Below are positions 13,701 through 25,438 of a stretch of DNA of 64,000 nucleotides, piece by piece; position 1 is the first letter of the stretch; the number at the start of each line of letters is the position of its first letter. The notes beneath the pieces are model-generated. The model made no database searches. It was not told the origin of the DNA and was given only the letters and a program-made list of their open reading frames with translations. A program made the position numbers and the translations under genes. The stretch comes from Rhea pennata (Eukaryota > Chordata > Aves > Rheiformes > Rheidae): contig NC_084664.1 in the NCBI RefSeq assembly GCF_028389875.1, positions 131,837,966 through 131,901,965 on the forward strand, in the 5' to 3' direction.

Positions 13701-15374
13701 AACCACTGATTCTTTTAAAAAAATGTCATTTATAATTCACTTTCTCTCTCAGGTGTGGCCCCTAATAGGGGCTTAGGATAGAACTAGTGTACAAAAGGTC
13801 TTCCATCTGAAACAGCCCTTTCTGAGAGAAGTACACACCTGTTTGGCTGCTTCTGGAGTTTTCTTAACCATAAATATTGTCCCGGCTTTGAACGTTTTGA
13901 GGACACCCTCCAAGTCTATGGGCAGAGAATACATTGTCAAAATGATTTAAGGCAGAACATCATTGTTTGCCTTAATGGAGCTCATAGTGAGGCTGATTAT
14001 GTAAAAATCACAGCCACTACCTCTTGCGTCGGGACATAGTTCTAATGCAAAGTGATGCAGTCTTCTTCTTAAGAAGACGAAAATGTGTCTCCTGAGGTAG
14101 GAGAATATGAAAGAGGGATTATGCCCTGACCACGAAAGGTGGTCTCCCCACCCTCCTTTTTCTGCACATACCTTGGGCATGCCAGCAGAGGAGACAGAAC
14201 CCATGATTTATTGTGACGGCCAAACAACAAGCCAGCCAATTACTACATATTCAGACACCTGATACAGTCCTGCTTATCAAGAACGACATAACTATCAACT
14301 AAAATAGCAATATTTCTTGAATGTGCTATTGAAATTTCTAAAGTACTGTTTTTTATTTACTGTTATAATATGCAAAAGTGTTTTTAATCGTCATACTTTG
14401 TTAGATCTTCTAGCCAGAACTGTATCTTTGCATACCTATGTAATTAATACTGAGTGTAGAGGCGTACTTCCACGCATAAATTAATGTATTTACTTCCACA
14501 TGTAAATACCTGTATTATTGAGGTCCAAGAGAGTTTTCTGGTGGTTATTAATGGAGCCAAACTTACACTGGGAAGTTTGAAGGAAAACTGTTTTTAAAGT
14601 GATAAAGCATATAATACATCTTTTCATCGGAAGATTTTAGCTTACTGTTCAAGCCATGTTCACTGAAAAACACAAACAAATCTGCCACAGTAGGATGAAT
14701 ATTGGATTTCTATTATTTAACCAATATAAAATAAAATTACAAAAATATGTTTCTGTGGTTTCATTGTTAGTGCTAACAGTGGGCTATTTTCTTACTGTAC
14801 ATCTAATATAATCCCATTGAAAGTAACTTTTCTTTTCTGGATTCTTTTAAATGAAATGTAGTGCTCACTCCTATGTACAGTATTTGAACTCAGGGTTACC
14901 ACAAAGATATATGTTTACTGTATTGATTGATAAAGTTTTCAGCATTGAGAGCAAACCCATTCAAACCAAAAGGGCTGAAGATATTTTCTAGAAGAATGTT
15001 TTTCTTTGTAAGAAAATAGGTAAAAAAAGATTTTTAAGACAAAGACCTGAGCATGCCAAGAGTGCACTTGCCTCCTGTTTGGCTAATATGTTAAGAGAAA
15101 AGAGATGAAAAACATTTTGATTTTTTTGGCCATTCATCATATATTCCTTAGTATTTATTCTCAGAATTATCCTTTTTTGATTGTTTGTTTTTAGTCAAAA
15201 CACTTGAAGAGAAAGAGGAAACATTTTTTTTCTTGGAAATCCCAAATGATAGCATACTCTTCAAGTATCAGATTGCATTTCAGAGGAAGTGAAAACATGA
15301 GCTTGCTATTAAATTGATGAACGCATCAGGATGAAAACAATATTCAGTACCTTAAAGCATGGTTAGAAATGCAC

Positions 15375-15496
15375 AAAAGCACTTCACAGCACTCTACATC
15401 ATTATCCTCATTTAGCTGAAAGGTTAAGAGACTTGCTGAAGGTCATAGAATAGATCAGTGGCAGAGGCAAGAATGGAGAGTTCCTGAATCCTATTT
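15375..15496 (+). mobile_element. MIR-like SINE fragment
   Basis: The order CATTATCCTCATTTAGCTGA, AGGTTAAGAGACTTGCTGAA, GGTCATAGAA, CAGTGGCAGAG, then GAATCC follows the well-known MIR core and 3' part (pattern 'cattttacagatgagg...gaggttaag...cttgcccaaggtcac...gtggcagag'). It is diverged, which fits an ancient amniote insertion. Confidence 0.7.
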
Positions 15497-16243
15497 CTTT
15501 TCGTTATTCTCTCAGTCATGGTCAGTCTTGGTGCCTCCTGTTTGTGTCCATGACAAAAGACAGATGCCATATTTTGAAAAAATCTTTGTCCCTCTCCAAA
15601 ATCATAAAGGCCCCCAAAAGAGAGTTGAATCCACCATCCCTGGAGCCATTTGCCTCTTGATATAACTGAGCAGGCTGAATGCCTTTTTCCTTGCTCTACA
15701 CTCATGATCTAAACTTTTGCTAAGCTAAACATTTTCAGATAGGAAGTCTCTGTCAGCAGCTATATTATGTATACACTTCGGTATCTGACAAATATTAGTG
15801 AATATTTTTGCATAAGCCTTGTTGCTTTGATTTTCAAGGTGGTATTTTTATTCTCAGCTTGTTTTTTTGCCTGTGCTGCTCGACATGCTCCCAGGATCTT
15901 CAGGGCAGTGCAGTAGTGTAAGCAAGTCCCATTATCTTTAGCAGTTAGGGTCATTACAAGTCTTTTAGATGGTGGCAGACTGTACTTCACATGGCACTCT
16001 TGAAGTTAATGAACATATGTGATTTGCATGTTGAGGGAAGGCACACTTCTTCCCTTTGTGTGACTTTCCCCTTCTTGGGACATGTCTGTCATGCTTAATG
16101 AAGAGAGCTTGTTATTCAGAAAGGCGAGGATGAATGCATATGAAAGCAGAATGGTAGTTGCATTTCTTTTTATAAAAATAGTTTGTATTTCTAGATTCAT
16201 TGTTCCATTTGACTCCTTGTCAGAGAATATTCAATGAGCTAAT

Positions 16244-16279
16244 TATTTATTTCATTTTATTTATTTATTTATTTATTTT
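16244..16279. repeat. (ATTT)n microsatellite
   Basis: ATTT units, slightly interrupted at the left end and pure at the right. Confidence 0.9.
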
Positions 16280-17989
16280 GTCCAGCATAAAAACTGGTAT
16301 GTTCTGTTTCTAGCTACTAAATCAATCCCATAAATATTGATTAGAATAGATAGAAATCAGAGGAAAAGAATGTAGTAACCTAGATTAAGCCTGTGAGTAC
16401 GTGCAAAGTGACCATTTGGACTGAACCTAATCAGCTCCAGCACTTTTGTAGAAGTTCAGTGCAACCATAATAGCACTCCCATAAAATTGCCCTTTAAACC
16501 CACTGATTCCTAGTTAACTTACTGGAAACCATATAGGGTACAAGGACTATAAGAGCAGTCCCTAAACACAGGACTGTAGCAATACCGGAGCATCTTCCTG
16601 CTGTTGAAGAAAGCTGTAGTAGGGTAATTAAAACACTGCAAGATTTTGCAACTCTTAGTTTTACTGATCTATGTGCTCCGGTATCTCACTCTGGCCTCAA
16701 TCCTGCCACTTCTAAGCACCCTTTCGATGAGCTTACCATGGTCAGCTCGTGCTGAAGTCAGTAGCAGTCCCCACACACAGCAGCTCTCAGCAGAGATGAC
16801 TCTATGCAGGAAAAGTCATCCAGGCTGAAAAAGAGTAAACATGTTTTAAAATAAAACAAACCCTGTGTTCCAGAATCAATGACGCATGCTCTTTGAACTT
16901 TCTTTTAAAATTGCTCTGAAATCATAAGGTTGTTATGGTGTGGTTTTACTCAAAATAATGCATATCATTGTAACACAAGCCTTGAAGTTAAGTGACTACT
17001 TTAATGAAACATAGTTACCATAGTTACCACAGGAGAACAGAGAATAAGTTTTAGTTCTTTTGAAGCTATGAATTAGTTTAAAAAGAGGAAAAGGAATAAA
17101 CAAGCATGCAGAAGTTTATTATTCAGTGTTTCATGCCTGATCAACTCTAAAAAAGGAAAACTCTCCCTAGACTAGGGCATTAACATTTTCCAGCTGAAAA
17201 CTATAATTGCCCATCAGCAAACACAAAATCACATTTCAGCTCTTCAGTATCTCACTTTCCATGTTTTTTCCTGAGTCAGAGAAGAAACAGATTTTTCCAA
17301 AATTCTACCTTCAGAATTTTGTTAGTAAATGACATTTTACAGTATCTTGTTTGCTAAAAAATAGGATCCTGTAGGCAGTAATACATTGCTAAACACAATA
17401 ACTCATGAAATCTATGGTCTAATTTTATTATTCGTTATAAACGCTATCTTCTTTAAAGCTTGATGGGAGGGAAATAAGAATCTGTCTTAGTGAAGATGTC
17501 TTCCAGGACCAGCTCCATTGTTTTTCAGTTTAGCGTTGAGATGTGCTCTCTCCCTGAAGTGTTAATGGAGGTCACTGTTGTTGCTCTCCTTTACTGTGTC
17601 AAAGCAAAGGAGTTCCTACATAGTTGACTATTGAGAAACAAAATGATGTACTTTCCAGTATATCACCTTCAGCTTATGAGCCTCTAAAGCAGTGGTGATT
17701 AACAGGACTTTTATAAAGTTTCTGTGTAGTTACAAGGACAGCTTCAATCTTCTGTCATTTTTTTGCATTAGCTATGATTATGCTTTTACCACCAAAATGC
17801 ATTTATTTTAAAGGTAACAATACAGACTCAGAGAATAGCTTATGTTTCATCTATATTTATCAGCACTCACTGTACATTTGTGTCTTCATTACCAGGAAAT
17901 ATTAAGGGACATTGTGCCATCTATTCCTGTTTACAGTTTATTATGCAGAGATAGGAAACACTTAGCATGTAAAATGAATGTAGAAATTA

Positions 17990-18345
17990 TTCCTGGATAG
18001 AAACACGGACATTTCCCACTCGTTGGCTCTTTCTCCTCCATCACCGGATCAGAGTGTAATTGTCAGTAATCAGGCCTGCTTGCTGCTGATAAAACCACTC
18101 TGAATGCTAGCAGCCTTCTTTGTGTGATGACTCAATTATTCCAGAAGTGCCTCATCAAATCTGCCCCATCAGCTGGGCTAATAAATAAGGAGAAGAAACT
18201 GGCCCCCCAAAGCAAATTATAAATCCATTTGCATTAACCATTTCGCTGGTCCATGATCTAGGCAGAAATAAGCATGGCAGATTGTGTTAAGCTTATTTGA
18301 ATATGTTTATAATGTTTACAGCATGCAACCCTTTTTTTTTCACAA
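17990..18345. promoter_or_regulatory. motif-rich, low-repeat segment, candidate conserved enhancer
   Basis: This stretch of complex, repeat-free sequence has a perfect AP-1 site TGACTCA (18128-18134) next to AATTATT, an octamer ATTTGCAT (18227-18234) and several AT-rich homeodomain-like cores. Such texture is typical of conserved non-coding elements near developmental regulators. The sequence alone cannot show conservation. Confidence 0.3.
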
Positions 18346-20424
18346 GGTGTTGGAATTATCAGTCATGAATAGCATCTAAATGCAGTTATGTTAATTACAG
18401 CAAAGCCTCAGGCATCTTTGAGGGATAGTTTGTAGCTTAAATCAGGTGAAAGTTAAACCCTTCTGCTAGGCGAAATATGATCTTGCACATGGCACTGGAT
18501 TTACTGCCATGTTTAAAAGAGAGAACGAGGGCAAGAGATGTATTTTTTGCAGGTACTGGAAGGACAAGGACATGTGTTATGAGGCTGTCTTGCACTGGTA
18601 ACATGACCTCTTGTTCATCTCAGTGTAGAAATAAGTAACATAAAATTAAGCCATGTCTGGCAAAGAAATACACTAGTCGAGGTAGCAGTGATTACGTTTG
18701 ATAGCGCAGATGTTTTGTGCACTTAATAAAACAAGTGTAAAGAGTAGTACTCTGCCCCGAGGAAATTCTTTTCTGAATCCCAAATTATAAACGTTGATGC
18801 AGCCACATAGTCCTCTTCATATTACCAGAACTTCTCATATATACTCTGGTGAGCATGTTAAAGTATCAGAGGGCCTGGTGAAATTCATTTTAGTCGTGTG
18901 CTGAACAGTTCACATCTGCTTAAGGATCTCACTGAGATGCCCTATAAATCTGTGCATAACTTAGTGTGTAAAGTTAGGTACTGCCTTCAGCCTCTGCAGA
19001 ATAAAGATCTGCTTGCAGACAAGAACTCGTTATGTCTTTATTCATTTGTAATGGCATCTTTTGCTTTCACATTTTTTTTCTGATACTAAATGTGTTATTT
19101 TATTTTAAGGAAGATAAACCATTGTCACTATATAAAAAAAATTCTGAGATCATAGCGGTGAGCACATTGGATTTTGTTTCTTAGCTATTACTTCTATTCT
19201 GAGTTAATGAATCACAAACTGTTACGATAGTTCATTTTCATATTTGCAAGTTATCAGCTGCTGATGTGGTAAATACAAGAAAATCAAACTCATCTGTTGG
19301 AAATTATATCCATTATGGTCAAAACCTAGTTGTTAGGGGTCTTTCACAAAGCTAGTGGAACTTTGTGTACTGCAATTCTGTCAGAGAAACAACCTCAGAG
19401 TTCTGGTGAGACTATTTACAAATATAGAATATAGTTTTTTTTTCACTATTAAAGTTTTCAGAAAACAGCATTTTTATAAACTAAGGCTACAATCTAGTAA
19501 TATAACCTGAATGAGTGGACTTTCACCCATAGACAATGGGTCAGCAAGAATGCTTGCTTGAAGGGATTTGTCACATCCATCTGATTTGAGGATCATGGCC
19601 GTAACGGTGATTCACACTGGCATCCTGATGTGACTCATGGATCTCAGTAGGCTGTGACTTCAGAGTCAGTACAAAATCATGTTGCACTGGAAATGGCTAT
19701 GAACCAAAGAATGAATTGCAAAGGTTCCAGGTGACTTCACTGAACCATTACATTGACAAATCAAGCAACTCGTTTATTCCATCTTTGTGGGTTTATAGAG
19801 TTTATCATTTTAGCTGAATTGGGATGCTGGTTGACAAGGGTGGGCAGGCAAGCTTCACCTTCCGGGTAAAAAAAAGCAAAAAAATCTGTTCAGACAAATA
19901 GGAAGTTTAAGTGTAGTCATTAGTTACCATCTGTAAGTCACAGATTTTTAGCCTTCCCAATTCTTTACTTAAATGGATAAATGAACTGATACAAGCTATG
20001 GATAGATTGGGGCAAAACTCTTCACATGAATATATGAGTGCGCTTAAGGTGAATGATCCTATCAGGGAGTATTTATAAATTGTTTGACAAATAAATAAAT
20101 TATTACTATTACAATCTTATCATCAAAATTTCCCCAAACCTACAGAGATAGTCCTTGGGGCCTCTTGGGGTTGAGGTAGTCATTCTTTAAGTTGGCATTG
20201 CAGCCTGAAGCCCTTTTCACCATACTCCTTAGTCAGCCTCAGAATCTGGCCCACAGTTCACTTTATGCTGGATAAAATATACTAAAACAAAGCGTTCCTC
20301 AATAAATTATTGTATTGGACTTTGATGTTCAGGAAAATCAGCACTAGCTCTTCCCAGTTTGTTTGCTACCTGAAGTATCAGATCTCAGCACTGTATTTGA
20401 AATCCAAGTTACTTTTTGGAGTGT

Positions 20425-20530
20425 GGCACAGATGACACACAGTTTATATTCCATCAGAGGTGTGTCACATCCTGTGACACAGCGTAGTCCTACACACCCT
20501 GTTTATAACATGACAGATGCATGACACTGT
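20425..20530. promoter_or_regulatory. cluster of TGACA-type motifs around a perfect inverted repeat
   Basis: TGTGTCACA (20461-20469) and TGTGACACA (20473-20481) form a perfect 9-bp inverted repeat with a 3-base spacer. Further TGACAC and TGACAG copies flank it. The TGACA core is bound by MEIS/PKNOX/TGIF homeodomain proteins, and the AGGTGTG at its left edge resembles a T-box half site. Confidence 0.3.
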
Positions 20531-22776
20531 ATTAGATAGGAAATATCTTCAAATGTGATACTCACCCACGAATCAGTTGTATGGCAGCCAGTACCTTGTT
20601 ATATGAAAAAAAGTAGAAAATAGCAAATTTACACTCATTTATCAATAAATTCTGTTGTAATCAAAACATAGGAGAAGGGTCAGGTTTTGTGCTTTATGTC
20701 AGTCTTGCTTTTGTCCTGCTATAATACTCTCTGCTTTACAATGATAGATGATGATCTGGTATACAAGACAGATGGGAATAAAATAGCAAATGGCACTGTT
20801 GCATGTAGTTTTCCAGCACAGTTTTAACTTCCCCCTACCAGCGCAGCCTTCTTTTCTTAAAAGGAGGTTTTTCAATGTATGTGCTTATTATGTAAAAGTA
20901 AATGCAAAAAGTTTTGTATTTTTTTCCTGTCCTTTGTGCACTTTTCTAAGTGGATCTCAGCTGTGCTGTCTTAACTCTCAGTCCCTTAGGATGAGAGAGA
21001 CAGCAGATGGGGTTAGGGCAGAGGGCTGATGCTTCTGACAGCAAACGGCCTGGTTGTTGAGTGGAAGCTGTGAGCGTCAGGAAGCTCCTTTTCCCCAGAG
21101 AACCAACTAACCACTGAAGAAAGTTGAAAATGAGCCCTTTGAGAAACGCTATTAAAAGTAGTAAAAAATTGCAATTGTGCAGATGATGTGCTGCTGTGTG
21201 GTTATTCGGATGCTAATGAGTTTGACATTAGGGAACTCAAAGGGTTTACAGCTACTCCCTTATGTGATTTAGTTCTTTATTGGCAATCTTTGAGAAAATA
21301 AATGAAAAATGTATTGCTAATAAATACATAACATGATAGGATTTTAGACAAAAAGCTGCTAAGTTTTAGGCTTGAGAGCGAGCTTTTTTTCACCGTTGTG
21401 GCTATTCTCAGAGCTCTTTTGTTTTAGAGTGTATTTGGAACAAAGAGGAAGAGGCAGGTAGCAAGCTTTAAAAGTCCTCTTGGTTCTTTTCGTGGATTAA
21501 AATAGAATAACAGGAAAAGAGACCTTTGAGCTTAAACAGAATCCTTTTCCTGGAACATACTGTCTAGAAAACCGCTTAAAAATGTTTTAGGTATTGAGCT
21601 GTTTTATTCTGTTTTTTCTACCCTCTTTATCATGTTGCATATGTTGTCTGTTTTGCCACTTGATAAAAGCTTATTTATTTTAATTAAAAGTTATCGATGG
21701 GATGCAACTAGTATAACACTCTGCTGCGACTCAGGCATAAATCCATCAAAAACTCTAACTTCCCAGAAAAACTGTTTAGAATGAGTCTTTCCAGTAAGAA
21801 AAGTTAAAATTACAAATTTTACCGACAAAATTTTATCAGACACCATTAAATGAATAGATAATGTTTGACCTTGAAATTCCAAGTGTTTCTGTGCAAACTT
21901 TTCCATTAACCTACAAATGGAATAGGTGGAATGAATACCTGTATTTTACTAAATATGCTGGATAATATCTGAAAAGAACCTCTGAAGTTGCAGGTGATAA
22001 TAAAATATTTATATTTTGACCAATAGCAGGAGTGATGCTGATAGGTTGCATATAAATAACTGATCACAACTCGATTTTCCTAGATTACAAGTGCCTAGAA
22101 TTTTCTCTTAAAATTTCTGCGGGCATGGGTGTTCATTATTTCTGAGTACAAGGCCTTTAGTATTGTACTTATCAACCTCTGCAGCTCTTCTTCCTTCATT
22201 GTTATTCTTCATTTAGTGTGAGTTACCTCACAGAAAGGCATAAAATTTGAGAACGCAGAAATGTCAAGAATTTCCTCTGGTTTGCTTATGGTGAGAACAC
22301 TGCCACTCTGCCAAACTTTAAATACTGATTTTCAAAATCAGAAAAAAATAAAACTCAGGATTTCTCTGCTATGATTAAAATGTTTTAGAATCTTTCCTAA
22401 ATGCTTCTCGTTTTGCATCCTGTACTGAACCACGTTACTTGATTGAAGGGATACTGGTGCAATAAAGATGTTTGAGTCCGGACTTTTAGGTGTATAAACT
22501 GTAAGTTTCTGTCTGTGCAGGAATAAAAACTTTTCTTAGAGTAGGTCAAATTCATAAGCTACTGCAGAAGGCATTTGTAATATAAACAAGGCACCGTAAA
22601 AAATAAACATTTTCCTCTATTTCTACCCTTTAAAAGCATCACTGATGCCTCTGTGCCACATCTCAGAGAAACAGTGCAAGAAAACAATGTGCCTGGATTC
22701 TTTGCCTATTTGATGTAATACTGTCCTGTTTCATCTACGTTTTATTTAGTTTAACTGTTTTTTTTTCTTCTTACAG

Positions 22777-22883
22777 AGAATGAATTTCAGGATTATCTGT
22801 TAAATCAGTCAAAGCTTCTTGGTCAGAGTGACAAATTCGGTCCTTTGGAATCTGCCCATAATTTCACCTGGAAACACGCAAAG
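22777..22883 (+). other. ST18: candidate upstream ST18 exon (5' UTR or N-terminal extension)
   Basis: This 107 nt stretch has a very strong acceptor (long T/C tract then TTACAG at 22771-22776) and a usable donor (GCAAAG before GTGGGA). If joined to the exon at 29556, its last 105 bases are 35 sense codons in frame with the ST18 ATG, beginning NEFQDYLLNQ and ending FTWKHAK. It contains no in-frame ATG, so it would be either 5' UTR or the end of a longer N-terminus started in an exon further upstream. An out-of-frame 7-codon ORF starts at 22780. About one in five random 35-codon stretches is open, so the frame alone is weak evidence. The splice signals are the stronger part. Confidence 0.45.
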
Positions 22884-25413
22884 GTGGGATAATTTGTTTA
22901 CATAAATTAATTTGAGTCAAAATGTATCTGTGTATTAATACTAGTATACTTTATGTTTTCACTTGTATTATTCATCTTCTACGGCTATTTTCCTAGTATA
23001 GTCTTTGCTATATTAAAACAGCAGTCTACAAGAGTCAAGTGTAACAATACTGAACAACTGGGAAAAATGTAAATGTTTATAAATGCCTAGAAATTTTAGT
23101 TTTTTACTTTCGTAACTACACTTTGTTAAGTTAATATACTGACAAAGGCACAAATATCTTTGAATCTCTATGCCTCTATGTGTGAGAATGTATTTCAAAA
23201 TGTACTGCTTAAATTTAATCCACAAGGGATGACTTGTTTGAAAATTTTTGATAATGAATATTGATTTTTTTTTTAGTATAGGTCAGTAGGGTGGAATAAA
23301 TGCTTTTCCTTATTTGTTAAAGATTTCAAGGTGTCAAAGCAGTTTGATTTTGAGTATAATTAATACTTTTTTCCTTCATTAAGAAAAAAATGATTTTTAG
23401 TATATAGTATTATCATATTAAAGTAGCCTAGGAGATAGTGACAAGGCATTGAACTATGTCCAGAATAAAAATCCAAGAAAAAAAAAACTTCAAAAAGTAA
23501 CATCTCATGTCAGCTTGTGTTAAGCTGCATTTCAGTAGGGTACAGTATATAATTTTGCTCTAAATTTATAAAGCTAGCAGTTGCCCGTTAATTTCATAAA
23601 GCTGTGACTCTGCCCTCTAATGCCTTGGTAACGCAGACTAATAGAAATACTTGGCACACATTGGTTACCTAAGGGAATAATAGAACTATTTGCTGTAGTC
23701 GTTTGGCAAAAGGACATAAACATATGGCTTTGGTTTATATTCAGCACTGCCAGTTGTGCAAAGTTGCATGGATGAAGTATACAACAGCAGTGACAACTCA
23801 GAAATCAGAAGTGAGAATCAAAATAAATCATCCTCATTACAAAACCATTCAAGCTTGTCTCTGATTTAAGGTTTATTTTGCTACCACATATTTTCAAGTA
23901 GTGACTTCATTGTAAAAATATCTGCTTCTCAAAAATACATATGCATTTAACAACATTGCAAAATAACAAATCCTTCGTGGTTTACAAATATTATGAATTT
24001 ACTTTAAAGTTTACATTCTGTTGATGCACTTGAAATACATCTGAACCGATTATTTACATGTTATTCAGGTTTCTCCTAGAGAAATCAAAAATAGTATTGT
24101 GTAAACTAGAGCAAAAGTTTAAAAATAAAGATTTGATGACTCCTTGGTTAAGAATAATCAAAACCATAAAAAGGCATGTTTTCAGAAATAGTCTTTAAGA
24201 ACAAGTCATTTTTTTAGTATTTCTTCTTCTTTCTATCAATTTGTGATTAGAAAGAATAAAAAGAAGAGGAGGAGGAGAGAAACTTTAAGCCTCAGTATGG
24301 ACAATGTTCCTGAAAATATTATCTTCAGAGTTTGGTGCAGAAATATATGAAAATGGGAAAGTCTGCTTTTTCGCTTCTAGGAATCAGAACGTATAAGCTT
24401 TGTCTAGCTGCTGTACTTGCTGTACTTGCCGTTTGCAATTTCTTCTCACTCTGTACTTCTTACCTTCATTCTGTCATTAATATTTCACATTAAAAAAAGC
24501 TATCATAGAGTGACAAAAAGATGCACGTACATGTATACATGAATAGCTAAACACAGTTCTGTACTCTTGGACAGACTGCAGGAAATTTTATTACTTTGTG
24601 ATTCATTAAAGAAAAAGTTTTTCTTTATGACTATGATCCCCTTTCTAGATTCTTAAGTCAGTCGTTGAAAGGAAACATTGAAAGATGGGTGTCAAAGACA
24701 CTGAAAAGCTTCCTCTGACGGTATTCTTTGTAGGGAGAGGGACCATTTTCCCACACAGTGCCATCTCATCTTGGGGTACAGCACAGCATAGACATATGTT
24801 CATAGTGCTTAGCAGTGTCTGACTTCAACTTTGAAGTTTGTAGCTTGTGTTTAAAAATTGAAGAAGGGCTTCTGTGCCTTAAAAGTCATCATTCTTTTCT
24901 GCCTAAGTCCATTGGCCTAATGACAGATGTACATATTACTTCTATACTGACTTATGTATGGATAATTATATACAAATATACAAGTAATACAGTAAATCTA
25001 TCATTTTTTCAGACCTTACAAAATCAGACAAAATTTGTCCTAGAAGAGTTATTTGCCAAATTTCATTTTGAAAATTAGATCTAACTTTTGCTGGAAAACC
25101 AGAGGGAAGGAAACATCAGCTTTTATACTCCTTACCACTGTATAAACTGGTGCTTTTCTTTTCTCCAGTTACACAGAAGGAAACAGGCTGCCACTTCAGG
25201 AGCCTGGAACCCACTCAGGGAAGGTCATGCTTGTGCCGAGAATACAATAGATGTTGGAGGGTGCATAGCTCTTTGCAGGAGGTGCATTTCCCTTTTATGT
25301 ATGTCAGGAGCACTGGCTTCCCAGGTCGTGCTTTTTTTCACAATAATGTACTAGTGGCTCAGTTCAGCTTCAGAAATTAAAGTCTTAAAATGTGCAAATA
25401 AACTGAAAGAGTC

Positions 25414-25438
25414 ATTATTATTATTATTATTATTATTA
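25414..25438. repeat. (ATT)8 microsatellite
   Basis: Eight ATT units in a row. Confidence 0.95.

Larger units (their letters stand above)
1..22776. other. non-coding stretch upstream of recognised exons (probable 5' intron or flank of ST18)
   Basis: I recognise no conserved protein-coding exon on either strand. Open frames here are short, AT-driven and without family motifs. It contains poly-T, poly-C and AT repeats, a MIR-like fragment near 15.4 kb, a CpG-dense patch near 8 kb and several motif-rich segments listed separately. Whether it is intron or intergenic cannot be settled without transcripts. Confidence 0.6.

Noticed and set aside
25152..25380. Acceptor-like TTTTCTTTTCTCCAG with overlapping open frames
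   Set aside because: No convincing donor, no phase link to ST18 and no known motif.
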